DNA of 64,000 nucleotides from an uncultured Polaribacter sp. (lineage in GTDB: Bacteria; Bacteroidota; Bacteroidia; Flavobacteriales; Flavobacteriaceae): assembly GCA_943788865.1 (NCBI GenBank), contig CALSRX010000003.1:1-64000 (forward strand), given 5' to 3'. Below the pieces are notes generated by a model. It was not told the origin of the DNA. It was given only the letters and a program-made list of their open reading frames with translations, and did not search any database. This document shows, piece after piece, positions 42,008 to 51,664 of the stretch (the first letter of the stretch is position 1; every line of letters begins with the position of its first letter). The translations under genes and the position numbers were made by a program.

Positions 42008-43906
42008 ATGAGTGACGCTTTAAAACACGAATGTGGAATTGCAATGGTAAGATTGTTAAAACCATTGCAATATTATAAAGACAAATACGGAATCGCTTTT
42101 TACGGAATTAATAAAATGTATTTGCTAATGGAAAAACAGCACAACCGTGGTCAAGATGGTGCTGGATTTGCAAGTGTAAAGTTTAATGTAAATCCTGGAA
42201 CTAGATATATTAGCAGAATTCGTTCAAATCAATCACAACCTATTCAAGATATTTTTGCTCAAATTAATAACAGATTAAATGGAGTTTTAGAAGAAAACCC
42301 AGATAAAAAAAATGACATTACTTGGCAAGAAGAAAACATGCCTTATTTAGGAAACTTATTTTTAGGCCATGTTCGTTACGGAACCTTTGGTAAAAATAGT
42401 ATAGAAAGTGTACATCCATTTTTACGTCAAAGTAATTGGAAACATCAAAACTTAATTGTTGCTGGTAACTTTAACATGACCAATTCTAAACAATTATTAG
42501 AAGAGTTGATTGAGTTAGGACAACACCCCAAAGAGTTTACAGATACAGTTACTGTAATGGAAAAAATTGGGCATTTCTTAGAAGAAGAAGTAGCAAATTT
42601 ATATTTAAAAGCGAAAGAAAAAGGATATACTAAAAAAGATGCATCACCTTATATTGAGGAGCATTTAGATTTACAAAATGTATTACAACGTTCTTCTAAA
42701 AATTGGGATGGAGGCTACGCAATGGCAGGTTTAGTTGGCCATGGAGATGCGTTTGTGCTTAGAGATCCTTCAGGCATTAGACCTACTTTTTATTATCAAG
42801 ATGATGAAGTTGTTGTTGTAGCATCAGAAAGACCCGTTATTCAAACTGTATTTAATGTTTCTATTGATAAGGTTAAAGAATTGGAAAGAGGTCATGCATT
42901 AATTATAAAAAAAGATGGTCAAATTGATGTAAAATCGATTTTAGAACAAAAAGAAAAGAAGGCCTGTTCTTTTGAGCGTATTTATTTTTCTAGAGGAAGT
43001 GATGCTTCTATTTATGAAGAACGTAAAAATTTAGGAAAATTAGTTTTTCCTCAAGTCCTTAAATCAATAAATAACGACATTACAAATTCTGTTTTTTCAT
43101 ATATTCCAAATACAGCTGAAACTTCTTTTTACGGAATGACAGAAGCTGCTGAGGATGTCTTAAACCAACAAAAAACTGCAAAAATTTTAGCTGGAGGAAA
43201 ATCTCTTTCGGCAGAAAAAGTAACAGAAATTTTATCTGAAAGACCTCGTTTTGAAAAAATAGCGATAAAAGACGCAAAATTAAGAACCTTTATTGCTGAT
43301 GATAATAGTAGAGATGATTTAGTAGCTCACGTTTATGACGTAACCTATGGAGTTGTAAAACCTACTGATAATTTAGTAATTATTGACGATAGTATTGTAA
43401 GAGGAACTACTTTAAAGAAAAGTATCATTAAAATTTTAGACAGATTACAACCTAAGAAAATAGTGGTGGTTTCTTCAGCGCCTCAAATTCGTTATCCAGA
43501 TTGTTATGGAATTGATATGGCAAAAATTGAAGATTTTATTGCTTTTAGAGCTGCCTTAGAATTGTTAAAAAACACAAATCAATATCATATTGTAGATGAA
43601 GTGTATAAAAAAGCAATTGCTCAAAAAAACAAACCTGATAGTGAAATAGTAAACTATGTAAAAGAAATTTACGCTCCTTTTACCGATGAAGAAATCTCTA
43701 ATAAAACAGCTGAAATGTTAAAAACATCTGACATCAATGCAGAAGTTGAGGTAATTTATCAATCGGTAGACAATTTACACATTGCGTGTCCAGATAACTT
43801 AGGAGATTGGTATTTTACAGGAGATTACCCAACAGATGGCGGACATAGAGTTGTTAACCAGGCGTTTATTAATTTCTACGAAGGCAATAACGAAAGAGCT
43901 TATTAA
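42008..43906 (+). CDS. purF: Amidophosphoribosyltransferase (PurF-like, long form)
   Basis: This enzyme commits PRPP to purine synthesis by adding the amide nitrogen of glutamine. The N-terminal class II glutaminase starts at Cys9 (HECGIAMV), so an 8-residue propeptide must be removed to expose it. NRGQDGAG, HVRYGTFG and GNFNMTN follow. The phosphoribosyltransferase half has the PRPP loop VIIDDSIVRGTT (about residues 457-468). At 632 residues it is over 100 longer than E. coli PurF, with insertions in the glutaminase half and a C-terminal extension. Long forms like this are usual in Flavobacteriia, sometimes beside a standard purF elsewhere. Confidence 0.85.
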   Translation: MSDALKHECGIAMVRLLKPLQYYKDKYGIAFYGINKMYLLMEKQHNRGQDGAGFASVKFNVNPGTRYISRIRSNQSQPIQDIFAQINNRLNGVLEENPDKKNDITWQEENMPYLGNLFLGHVRYGTFGKNSIESVHPFLRQSNWKHQNLIVAGNFNMTNSKQLLEELIELGQHPKEFTDTVTVMEKIGHFLEEEVANLYLKAKEKGYTKKDASPYIEEHLDLQNVLQRSSKNWDGGYAMAGLVGHGDAFVLRDPSGIRPTFYYQDDEVVVVASERPVIQTVFNVSIDKVKELERGHALIIKKDGQIDVKSILEQKEKKACSFERIYFSRGSDASIYEERKNLGKLVFPQVLKSINNDITNSVFSYIPNTAETSFYGMTEAAEDVLNQQKTAKILAGGKSLSAEKVTEILSERPRFEKIAIKDAKLRTFIADDNSRDDLVAHVYDVTYGVVKPTDNLVIIDDSIVRGTTLKKSIIKILDRLQPKKIVVVSSAPQIRYPDCYGIDMAKIEDFIAFRAALELLKNTNQYHIVDEVYKKAIAQKNKPDSEIVNYVKEIYAPFTDEEISNKTAEMLKTSDINAEVEVIYQSVDNLHIACPDNLGDWYFTGDYPTDGGHRVVNQAFINFYEGNNERAY

Positions 43907-43922
43907 TAGCTTTAAAGCACAT

Positions 43923-43954
43923 AAAAAAAGCATCTCATTTGAGATGCTTTTTTT
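43923..43954. terminator. Strong bidirectional terminator
   Basis: AAAAAAAGCATCTC and GAGATGCTTTTTTT form a 14-bp stem with a 4-base loop, between convergent purF and sodB. Confidence 0.9.
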
Positions 43955-43985
43955 TATTGAGTGAAATACTCAAAAAAGATATTTT

Positions 43986-44591
43986 TTATTTTGAAGCTGC
44001 GTATCTTTTTGCAACTTCATTCCAGTTGATTACATTAAAAAATGCATTGATATAATCTGGTCTTCTATTTTGGTAATTTAAATAGTATGCATGTTCCCAA
44101 ACGTCTATTCCTAAAATTGGAGTTCCTCCACAACCATTAGACATTAAAGGATTGTCTTGATTTGCTGTAGAGCAAACTTCTACTTTACCACCTTTATGAA
44201 CACACAACCAAGCCCATCCAGAACCAAATTGTGTTGCAGCTGCTTTAGAAAAAGCATCTTTAAAACCATCTACAGAACCAAATTCAGCTTCTATAGCAGC
44301 TTTTAATTCTCCAGATAATTCTCCTTTATTAGTTGGATTCATAACTGACCAAAACAACGAGTGGTTAAAAAAACCACCACCATTATTTCTAACAGCTTTG
44401 TTGTTCATGTCTAAGTTCGTTAAAATATCCTCAATAGATTTTTCTTCTAAATCAGTTCCAGCTATTGCATTGTTTAAGTTGTTTGTATATCCTTGGTGAT
44501 GTTTGCTATGGTGAATTTCCATAGTTCTAGCATCAATATGTGGTTCTAACGCATCGTATGCGTATCCTAATTCTGGTAATTGAAAAGCCAT
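43986..44591 (-). CDS. sodB: Superoxide dismutase (Fe/Mn family)
   Basis: The 201-residue cytoplasmic enzyme dismutates superoxide. All four metal ligands are present: His27, His77 (FFNHSLF), Asp163 and His167 ([11 protein letters not shown]). The metal preference is not certain: the Gln in TANQDNP is placed as in Mn-type enzymes, while other positions are mixed, so an Fe, Mn or cambialistic enzyme is possible. A perfect -7 box is found 63 bp upstream. Confidence 0.94.
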   Translation of the reverse strand: MAFQLPELGYAYDALEPHIDARTMEIHHSKHHQGYTNNLNNAIAGTDLEEKSIEDILTNLDMNNKAVRNNGGGFFNHSLFWSVMNPTNKGELSGELKAAIEAEFGSVDGFKDAFSKAAATQFGSGWAWLCVHKGGKVEVCSTANQDNPLMSNGCGGTPILGIDVWEHAYYLNYQNRRPDYINAFFNVINWNEVAKRYAASK

Positions 44592-44653
44592 AATTATTTG
44601 TTTTTGTGATTAAATTTATTGTTTATCAACTCTATGCTGAATTTCTATATTCA

Positions 44654-44661
44654 CAAATTTA
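44654..44661 (-). promoter_or_regulatory. -7 promoter box of the superoxide dismutase gene (TAAATTTG)
   Basis: On the minus strand TAAATTTG matches TAnnTTTG. A TTG lies 20 bp upstream of it, a spacing close to the expected -33 position. Confidence 0.5.
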
Positions 44662-44732
44662 GCGGAAATATCTTTGACCAACAACTAGTATTGGTTTTGA
44701 TTTTTTATGTGGTTATAAAGAAAAATTATAGC

Positions 44733-45755
44733 CTAATAATTAGCATCTTCAGGATACTTGGCCATAAACGATTCTGCTTTCTCCACCATTTTTGTATTTC
44801 CACAGAAAAAAGGAACACGTTGGTGTAACTCTGTAGGTTGTAAATCAAGAATTCTTTGATATCCGTCAGAAGCTTTTCCATTTGCTTGTTCTGCTAAAAA
44901 AGACATTGGATTGCATTCGTATAACAAACGTAATTTTCCTTTAGGACCAATTTTACTGGTAGGATATAAATAAATTCCGCCTTTTAACATATTTCTATGA
45001 AAGTCTGAAACTAAAGAACCAATATATCTAGAAGTATAAGGTCTATCTTCATTTTCTTCTTGACAATATTTTAAATATTCTTTTACTCCCTGCGGAAAAT
45101 GGACATAATTTCCTTCGTTGATAGAATAAATTTTTCCAACTTCAGGAAAAGTGATATTAGGATGCGATAAATAAAAAGTTCCAATTGCGGGATTTAATGT
45201 AAAACCGTTTACACCTTTTCCTGTTGTAAAAACCAACATGGTAGAGGTTCCGTAGGCAACATATCCAGCGGCAACTTGCTGATTTCCTTTCTGTAAAAAA
45301 TCTTCTTTTGTAACGGGTGCTCCAATAGGTGAAACTCTTCTATAAATAGAAAAAATAGTTCCAACTGAAATATTTACATCGATGTTAGAAGAACCGTCTA
45401 AAGGATCCATCAAAAGCACATATTTATTTTCATTTGCTTTATTTCTTCCCTCAACCACAACGTAATCATCTTCTTCTTCACTTGCAATTCCACACACAAT
45501 TTCTCTATTGATAATGGTTTGCTTAAACAAGTCGTTAGCCAACACATCTAGTTTTTGTTGCGCTTCTCCTTGAATGTTAATATCTCCTGCAGCACCTGTA
45601 ACATCTACTAAACCTGCTTTTCTAATTTCATGATTTACTACTTTAGCAGCCAATCTTATGGAGTTAATAATTCTAGATAATTCTCCTGAAGAGTACTTAA
45701 AATACATTTGATTCTCGATGATAAATTCTCCGAGAGTCGTATGAGCTTGATTCAT
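44733..45755 (-). CDS. fbp: Fructose-1,6-bisphosphatase class 1
   Basis: This is the gluconeogenic enzyme that converts fructose 1,6-bisphosphate to fructose 6-phosphate. The 340-residue protein has ASEEEDDYV (metal Glu), the signature [19 protein letters not shown], and the C-terminal [20 protein letters not shown]. The start [12 protein letters not shown] is the normal family start. It diverges from the acetyltransferase gene with a 61-bp gap. Confidence 0.96.
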   Translation of the reverse strand: MNQAHTTLGEFIIENQMYFKYSSGELSRIINSIRLAAKVVNHEIRKAGLVDVTGAAGDINIQGEAQQKLDVLANDLFKQTIINREIVCGIASEEEDDYVVVEGRNKANENKYVLLMDPLDGSSNIDVNISVGTIFSIYRRVSPIGAPVTKEDFLQKGNQQVAAGYVAYGTSTMLVFTTGKGVNGFTLNPAIGTFYLSHPNITFPEVGKIYSINEGNYVHFPQGVKEYLKYCQEENEDRPYTSRYIGSLVSDFHRNMLKGGIYLYPTSKIGPKGKLRLLYECNPMSFLAEQANGKASDGYQRILDLQPTELHQRVPFFCGNTKMVEKAESFMAKYPEDANY

Positions 45756-45789
45756 GTCAATAAAATATAAATGGTTTACAAATATCGTT

Positions 45790-45797
45790 TAAATTTG
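45790..45797 (+). promoter_or_regulatory. -7 promoter box (TAAATTTG)
   Basis: TAAATTTG is a perfect TAnnTTTG match, 19 bp before the GNAT ATG. It would drive the GNAT-aspartate kinase pair. Confidence 0.5.
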
Positions 45798-45816
45798 CGT
45801 TACTTAAATAAATATT

Positions 45817-46296
45817 ATGAGTTTTATCGTTAGAAAAGGAGAAAAAGAAGACATGAAAAATGTGATGAGGTTAATTAAAGAACTTGCAGCGTTTGAAAAA
45901 TTACCCAATGAAGTAGAAATTTCAGAAGCTGATTTAATAAAAGACGGATTTTCTGAGCATCCGAAATTTATGACATTTGTTGCAGAAGAAAATAATGAAA
46001 TTATTGGAGCAACATTATTCTATGAAAGATATTCTACTTGGAAAGGTCGTGTGATTCATTTAGAAGATTTAATTGTAACCGAACAAAAAAGAGGTTTTGG
46101 AGTTGGAATGGCTTTGTACACAGCCATATTAAAATACGCTTATGATATGGGTGCAAAAAGAGTTGTATGGGATGTATTAGATTGGAACCAAAATGCAATT
46201 GATTTCTACAAAAGTACTGGGGCAAATGTATTAGAAGATTGGCAAGTTGTTCATATGAGAGAAGATGCTTTGAAGAAATTTATTGAAACCAAATAA
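45817..46296 (+). CDS. GNAT N-acetyltransferase (SSAT-like)
   Basis: The 159-residue protein has the whole GNAT fold: an N-terminal strand (FIVRKGEKEDMKNVMRLIKE), the acetyl-CoA loop (EQKRGFGVGMAL), and a final strand (NQNAIDFYKSTGANVLEDW). The sequence is closest to the diamine/spermidine acetyltransferase-like group (LAAFEKLPNEVEIS, LEDLIVTEQKRG). The substrate is not known. The stop codon overlaps the ATG of the next gene (TAATG), so the two are translationally coupled. Confidence 0.88.
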   Translation: MSFIVRKGEKEDMKNVMRLIKELAAFEKLPNEVEISEADLIKDGFSEHPKFMTFVAEENNEIIGATLFYERYSTWKGRVIHLEDLIVTEQKRGFGVGMALYTAILKYAYDMGAKRVVWDVLDWNQNAIDFYKSTGANVLEDWQVVHMREDALKKFIETK

Positions 46297-47549
46297 TGAA
46301 AATTTTCAAATTTGGAGGAGCTTCTATAAAAAATGCAGAAGGGGTTAAAAATTTAGTTCGAGTATTAAATTTCGAAGGAACTAAAAACACATTTGTCATT
46401 GTTTCTGCAATGGGAAAAATGACAAATGCTTTCGAAAAAGTTGTTTATAACTACTTAAATGATGTTTCTGAGTTAAAAAATTCGATAAACCAAATCCAGC
46501 TTTTTCATCAACATATTTTATCAGAATTGTTTGAAAGTGAGCATCTAATAAACAATCAGGTAACTCAATTATTTGGACAATTACAAGGTTTTTTAATTCA
46601 AAATAAAAACAAAGAGTATAGTTATGTTTATGATCAGGTTGTTTGTTATGGAGAATTATTATCCACAAAAATTGTAAGTGAGTTTTTAAAAGATTCTGAA
46701 ATTAAAAATAATTGGTTGGATGTTAGAGAAATTATTAAAACAGATTCTAATTTTAGAAATGCATCTGTAAATTGGGAAGAAACACAAATAAATACACAAA
46801 AATTAAATCAACAAGAATTATACATTACACAAGGGTTTATTAGCCAAGATGCAAAAGGAAATACAACTACTTTAGGAAGAGAAGGATCTGATTTTACAGC
46901 CGGAATTTTAGCCTATTGTTTGCAAGCAGAAAGTGTAACTATTTGGAAAGATGTTGATGGTGTTTTAAATGCAGATCCAAGAGTTTTTCAAGACACTATA
47001 TTGCTACAACAAATTTCATATCAAGAAGCCATTGAAATGGCTTTTTATGGCGCATCGGTTATACATCCAAAGACAATAAAGCCATTAGAAAATAAAAGAA
47101 TTCCGTTATATGTTAGGTCTTTTCTAAATTTAGAAAATCCAGGCACAAAAGTTAGTAAAGGAGCTCAGTTAGTGCCTAAAACGAGTTGTTTTATCGTAAA
47201 GAAAAATCAAATTTTAGTTTCTATTTCTGCAAAAGATTTTTCTTTTATGGTGGAAAGGAATTTGAGTTATATTTTCGAATTACTGCATCAGTATAAAATA
47301 AAAGTGAATTTAATTCAGAATTCGGCCATTAGTTTTTCGGTGTGTATTGAAGACAACTATTCTAATTTTACTCATTTTTATAAAGAGTTAAGTCCTAGTT
47401 TTAACGTTAAGTATAATGAAAACGTAACCATGTTTACCATTAGGCACTTTAATTCAGAGTCGATAAAAAAAATCGAAAAAAAAGGAATTTTGCTGTTACA
47501 ACAAACCAGTAGAGAAACAGTTCAGTTAGTAATCGATGAAAAAAATTAA
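46296..47549 (+). CDS. Aspartate kinase (monofunctional)
   Basis: The 417-residue enzyme phosphorylates aspartate, the first step of the Lys/Thr/Met/DAP pathway. The amino acid kinase domain starts FKFGGASI and shows TTLGREGSDFTAGILAYCL and the substrate loop IWKDVDGVLNADPR. ACT-like regulatory sequence follows residue ~300 but is more divergent than usual (QILVSISAKDFSFM, HQYKIKVNLIQNSAISFS). Feedback control therefore cannot be judged. It overlaps the GNAT gene. Confidence 0.9.
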   Translation: MKIFKFGGASIKNAEGVKNLVRVLNFEGTKNTFVIVSAMGKMTNAFEKVVYNYLNDVSELKNSINQIQLFHQHILSELFESEHLINNQVTQLFGQLQGFLIQNKNKEYSYVYDQVVCYGELLSTKIVSEFLKDSEIKNNWLDVREIIKTDSNFRNASVNWEETQINTQKLNQQELYITQGFISQDAKGNTTTLGREGSDFTAGILAYCLQAESVTIWKDVDGVLNADPRVFQDTILLQQISYQEAIEMAFYGASVIHPKTIKPLENKRIPLYVRSFLNLENPGTKVSKGAQLVPKTSCFIVKKNQILVSISAKDFSFMVERNLSYIFELLHQYKIKVNLIQNSAISFSVCIEDNYSNFTHFYKELSPSFNVKYNENVTMFTIRHFNSESIKKIEKKGILLLQQTSRETVQLVIDEKN

Positions 47550-47603
47550 TTATGCTAACTAATATTTTTACATTAAGTTTGTGGTTATGTCAATTTTTAG
47601 CGA

Positions 47604-49430
47604 ATGAGTTTAGTAACATCTAAAGAAATTGCAACTGTTTTAGGGGTGTCCAAGTACGGGTTTTTAGGAACTTTTGTTGGATGGATTTTGATGAGGGTTT
47701 TAAGCATCTCTGCTATCAATAGGATTTATAATAAACATAAGCACAAAAAAGACTTAGATTTTTTAAACGGAATTTTAGGGGATTTTCAAATTGAATTTGA
47801 AATTCCTGACGAAGACTTAAAAAGAATTCCAAAAGAAGGGCCATTTATAACAGTATCAAATCATCCTTTAGGAGGAATAGACGGAATTTTGTTATTAAAA
47901 CTACTGCTTCAAGAAAGACCAGATTATAAAATAATTGCCAATTTTTTACTGCATAGAATAGAGCCTTTAAAGCCTTATGTTATGCCCGTAAACCCTTTTG
48001 AAACACATAAAGACGCGAAGTCTAGTGTTGCTGGAATTAAGAGCGCACTGTTGCATTTAAAAAACGGAAATCCCTTAGGAATTTTTCCTGCTGGAGAAGT
48101 TTCTACCTATAGAGATGGAAAATTAATGGTGGATAAACCATGGGAAGAAGGCGCTGTTAGATTAATAAAAAAAGCACAAGTTCCCGTAATTCCAATTTAT
48201 TTTCATGCAAAAAATAGCAATTTATTTTATGTCTTGTCTAAAATTAGCGATACGTTTAGAACTGCAAAATTACCGTCAGAATTACTCTCTCAGAAACATA
48301 GAGTTATAAAGGTAAGAATAGGAAAACCTATTTCTGTTAAAGATCAAGATTCTTATGAAGATATTACTTCTTTCTATGAGTTTATTAGAAGGAAAACGTA
48401 TATGTTGGCAAATTCTTTTGAGAAAAAAACGCAAAAAATTCTTTCTGCCAAAAACCTTAAACTACCAAAAACCCCAAAAGAGATTATCTCACAAAAAAAT
48501 GTTCGATATTTTATTAGAGAAATAGAAAATTTAAGGGAAAATGATAAAAGACTGCTAGAAAGTAAAAATTATGAAGTGTTTTTTGCAAGTGCAAAAGAGA
48601 TTCCAAATTTACTGCAAGAAGTTGGTCGACTTAGAGAAATTACTTTTAGAGATGTTGGTGAAGGAACAAATAAAGCGATAGATTTAGACAAATTCGATAA
48701 ATATTATCACCATTTATTATTATGGGATATAGAAGCAAACATGCTTGTTGGTGCCTATAGAATGGGACTTGGAAAAGATATTTACAAAAAATACGGTATT
48801 GCAGGTTTTTATATTCATACCTTATTTCGTTTTGAACCAGAATTGTATTCTATGATGGAGAATACCATAGAAATGGGAAGAGCGTTTATTGTAAAAGAAT
48901 ATCAACAAAAACCAATGCCTTTATTTTTATTGTGGAAAGGAATTGTGCATGTTACATTGCGTTATCCTGAATATAAATACTTAATGGGAGGCGTTAGTAT
49001 AAGCAATCAATTTTCAGAATTTTCAAAATCGTTGATGATAGAATTTATGAAATCTCATTATTACGATCCTTATATAGCACAATATATTTTTCCTAAAAAA
49101 GAGTTCAAAGTAAAACTAAAAGACGTTGATAAAGACTTTGTTTTTGATGCCACCAAAGCAGACATGCAAAAGTTTGATAAAATTATCGATGAAATTGAGC
49201 CAGGTGCATTAAGAATTCCGGTTTTGATAAAAAAATACGTAAAACAAAACGCGCGATTGGTTGCTTTTAACGTAGATCCTAAATTTAACAATGCTGTAGA
49301 CGGGTTGATGTATATTAGAGTTGCAGATATACCAGACAGTACCGTAAAACCTGTTATGGAAGAATTCCAGGCAGAATTGGAGCGCAAAGCTACAGAGCTT
49401 CAAGAGCAACATAAGCCTGCAAACGAATAA
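47604..49430 (+). CDS. Fused O-acyltransferase/N-acyltransferase (OlsF-like aminolipid synthase)
   Basis: The 608-residue protein joins two enzymes. Residues ~1-280 form a PlsC-type acyltransferase with VSNHPLGGID (His87, Asp93) and IFPAGEVSTYRDGK. Residues ~310-540 form a GNAT-like acyl-acceptor N-acyltransferase of the OlsB type (ASAKEIPNLLQEVGRLREIT, GAYRMGLG, EMGRAFIV, YLMGGVSIS). Such fusions (OlsF) make ornithine lipids from ornithine in two steps, and related Bacteroidota proteins make glycine lipids. The first motif has five residues between His and Asp instead of the textbook four, as in other members of this group. The acceptor amino acid is not determined by sequence here. Confidence 0.82.
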   Translation: MSLVTSKEIATVLGVSKYGFLGTFVGWILMRVLSISAINRIYNKHKHKKDLDFLNGILGDFQIEFEIPDEDLKRIPKEGPFITVSNHPLGGIDGILLLKLLLQERPDYKIIANFLLHRIEPLKPYVMPVNPFETHKDAKSSVAGIKSALLHLKNGNPLGIFPAGEVSTYRDGKLMVDKPWEEGAVRLIKKAQVPVIPIYFHAKNSNLFYVLSKISDTFRTAKLPSELLSQKHRVIKVRIGKPISVKDQDSYEDITSFYEFIRRKTYMLANSFEKKTQKILSAKNLKLPKTPKEIISQKNVRYFIREIENLRENDKRLLESKNYEVFFASAKEIPNLLQEVGRLREITFRDVGEGTNKAIDLDKFDKYYHHLLLWDIEANMLVGAYRMGLGKDIYKKYGIAGFYIHTLFRFEPELYSMMENTIEMGRAFIVKEYQQKPMPLFLLWKGIVHVTLRYPEYKYLMGGVSISNQFSEFSKSLMIEFMKSHYYDPYIAQYIFPKKEFKVKLKDVDKDFVFDATKADMQKFDKIIDEIEPGALRIPVLIKKYVKQNARLVAFNVDPKFNNAVDGLMYIRVADIPDSTVKPVMEEFQAELERKATELQEQHKPANE

Positions 49431-49493
49431 GATTTTTTAGATAGAAGCTGTTTTTTTAGTTTTTGTGTAATTAACTGATTGTTAAAGAATATA

Positions 49494-51182
49494 ATGTTTA
49501 CCGGTCTTAAGGGAGTTTACTTTTCTTCAAATTCAGGAGGTACATGGTCGGTTGCTATTGCGCCTAATACTGATAATAGACGTGCTGTTACTGTAGGTTC
49601 TGATGGAAGTTTTTACATTCAAAATCAAACAGGTGACATTAAAAAATACAACATAGGAGCTAATACTTTTTCTACAATTGGTGTTAAACCAGGAGGTTAT
49701 GATTCTCAAGGAGGCTATAATCAAACGTTATTGTTTAAAGACGGAATGTTTCTATCAGGAGAAGTAAATGGTCATACGTCTATAGATAATGGAGCAAGCT
49801 GGAATAATTCTTTGAACGGATATTGGGGTAGTCCAGCTGATGCAGGAACGTATGTGCATTCAGATCATCATGGAATGGGAACATTAGATGGGCAATATGA
49901 ATTTTGGAGCGCAAATGATGGTGGATTAAACTTTACAACATTTAGTTCTATAAACGATGTTAAACCAACCACAGTTTATAAATCAAATGGTGTAATTGTA
50001 TCTCAAATATATGATGTTGCTATTACTCCTACTTTATCTCAAGGAGATTACATGCTAGGGTTACAAGATAATGATGGCTTTAGTAAAGAAATGCATAACG
50101 GCACAAGACAATGGATTTCTGCTTCTGCAGGAGATGGAGTTACAGTTGCTATCAATTATAACAACCCCTCAATTAGATACTTAGGTGGATTTAATGGTAA
50201 TTTTCATAAAACTGGAACTGGTTATACTGGGAAATATAATGGTGAGACTAATGGAACAATTCCAGGGGCAGGGCAACTTTGGCCATTAGAAATTCACACT
50301 ACAGACCCAACAATACTATATGCAGGTGGAGATGATGTGTATAAGATTACAGACCCAAATGCTGCAGCAAGTATAGCAACAGGAGTTACAAATGCTGTAA
50401 AATTAAATGCTGGAGCAGGGCTAATAGAAAAAATCTCTACACATGGTAATGGAATTGCTGTTGTTGGAAATGCTACGTCAAAATATTCTAAAGACGCAGG
50501 TGCAAATTGGCTAACATTAACAGAGCCAGGAGGAGGTTGGATTAATTCTGTTGATTTTGATCAATCTAATACATCAAACGTGTACGTTACTGTTTCTGGG
50601 TATTCAGATGGAAATAAAGTTTTTAAATCTACAGATAGCGGTGCAACCTGGACAAACATTTCTACAGGTTTACCAAATATTGTAATGCATGAAGTTGTAT
50701 TAAAACAAAACCAAGGAACAGAAATTTTATTTGTTGGAACAGAAATAGGTGTATACTTTAAAAATGGAGCTGACAATTGGAAAAAATTTGGATCAGGTTT
50801 ACCTAATGTTATTGTAAGAGACATAGACATAAACTATACAGAAGATAAATTGGTTGCTGCCAGTTTTGGAAGAGGTTTATGGCATATTAATATTGCTAAT
50901 AGTACTTTAGGAATTGATAAAACAGCATTTAATGTTTCTCCTTTTTCTGCATATCCAAGTCCAGTTTTAGACGGAAAGTTAAATTTTAAAGTAGATCAAG
51001 CAAATGCTAATTTTGAATATAAAATTTATAATGTTTTAGGTGGAATTGTAGCTGAAGGAAAGAAAGACACAAATTCTGGCACCATTAATGTATCTAAATT
51101 ACATACAGGAATTTATATGTTAAAAGCATATAAAGACGGAATTGTTTTCCCTACTGTTAAATTTTTAGTTTCTAATAAATAA
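49494..51182 (+). CDS. N-terminally truncated Asp-box protein with T9SS type A sorting domain
   Basis: The 562-residue frame holds Asp-box repeats (SSNSGGTW, IDNGASW, SKDAGANW, STDSGATW) and ends in a complete T9SS sorting domain (YPSPVLDGKLNF, YKIYNVLGG, LHTGIYMLKAY, VKFLVSNK). It has no signal peptide: the frame opens inside a propeller blade (MFTGLKGVYFSSNSGG). The 63 bp up to the previous gene contain no more of it; a TTG at 49479 adds only five residues. It therefore looks like the 3' part of a gene whose 5' part was deleted. Unless fused upstream, the product cannot enter the Sec/T9SS route. Confidence 0.75.
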   Translation: MFTGLKGVYFSSNSGGTWSVAIAPNTDNRRAVTVGSDGSFYIQNQTGDIKKYNIGANTFSTIGVKPGGYDSQGGYNQTLLFKDGMFLSGEVNGHTSIDNGASWNNSLNGYWGSPADAGTYVHSDHHGMGTLDGQYEFWSANDGGLNFTTFSSINDVKPTTVYKSNGVIVSQIYDVAITPTLSQGDYMLGLQDNDGFSKEMHNGTRQWISASAGDGVTVAINYNNPSIRYLGGFNGNFHKTGTGYTGKYNGETNGTIPGAGQLWPLEIHTTDPTILYAGGDDVYKITDPNAAASIATGVTNAVKLNAGAGLIEKISTHGNGIAVVGNATSKYSKDAGANWLTLTEPGGGWINSVDFDQSNTSNVYVTVSGYSDGNKVFKSTDSGATWTNISTGLPNIVMHEVVLKQNQGTEILFVGTEIGVYFKNGADNWKKFGSGLPNVIVRDIDINYTEDKLVAASFGRGLWHINIANSTLGIDKTAFNVSPFSAYPSPVLDGKLNFKVDQANANFEYKIYNVLGGIVAEGKKDTNSGTINVSKLHTGIYMLKAYKDGIVFPTVKFLVSNK

Positions 51183-51184
51183 GT

Positions 51185-51598
51185 ATGAATTTTAAGAACT
51201 GTATTTTTCTAATTTTCAGCATTGCATTAGTAGGCTGTAATCAAAAAACACTCACAATTAATTCTTCAGTAAAAAGAATTGTTTACCCGGGAGTTGTTGG
51301 CCTTTCACCATCTGTTGAATATAAAATTAGTTTTGAAAGTTCAAGTGATTTTAAAATTGACGCTCTAAAATTAAATACTAACGAGATTAAAGAATTTTCA
51401 CTTTATGATGAAAGCACAAGAAAATCTATCATTAGTGCTAATTTGTTAAAAAGCGGGAAATATGCGATAAGCTTTAAAGTAAAAAATATTAGAGATATTA
51501 AAAAGCCAGAAGAAGCTACGATATTTATTTTATCTAATAATAAAACAATTAAGAAAAAAGGTAAGATAAAAACAATTGAGCCATTAAGACTTCGATAA
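51185..51598 (+). CDS. Predicted lipoprotein of unknown function
   Basis: The 137-residue protein has a lipobox ending VGC18 after a short hydrophobic segment (MNFKNCIFLIFSIAL). The mature part has many beta-strand-like alternations and a basic end (KKKGKIKTIEPLRLR). It begins 3 bp after the truncated T9SS gene and has a good terminator, so both share a transcript. No family recognised. Confidence 0.6.
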   Translation: MNFKNCIFLIFSIALVGCNQKTLTINSSVKRIVYPGVVGLSPSVEYKISFESSSDFKIDALKLNTNEIKEFSLYDESTRKSIISANLLKSGKYAISFKVKNIRDIKKPEEATIFILSNNKTIKKKGKIKTIEPLRLR

Positions 51599-51612
51599 TA
51601 TTATTTAGAAAT

Positions 51613-51646
51613 AAAAAAGCCAAACAAATGTGTTTGGCTTTTTTTA
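51613..51646 (+). terminator. Terminator
   Basis: AAAAAAGCCAAACA and TGTTTGGCTTTTTT form a 14-bp stem with a 4-base loop and T run. It also faces the minus-strand TM2 gene. Confidence 0.88.
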
Positions 51647-51664
51647 TACGTTTTAAAAATTGAT

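Noticed and set aside
46659-46667. Perfect DnaA box in the aspartate kinase gene
   Set aside because: A single 9-mer inside a coding region is expected by chance in A+T-rich DNA of this length.
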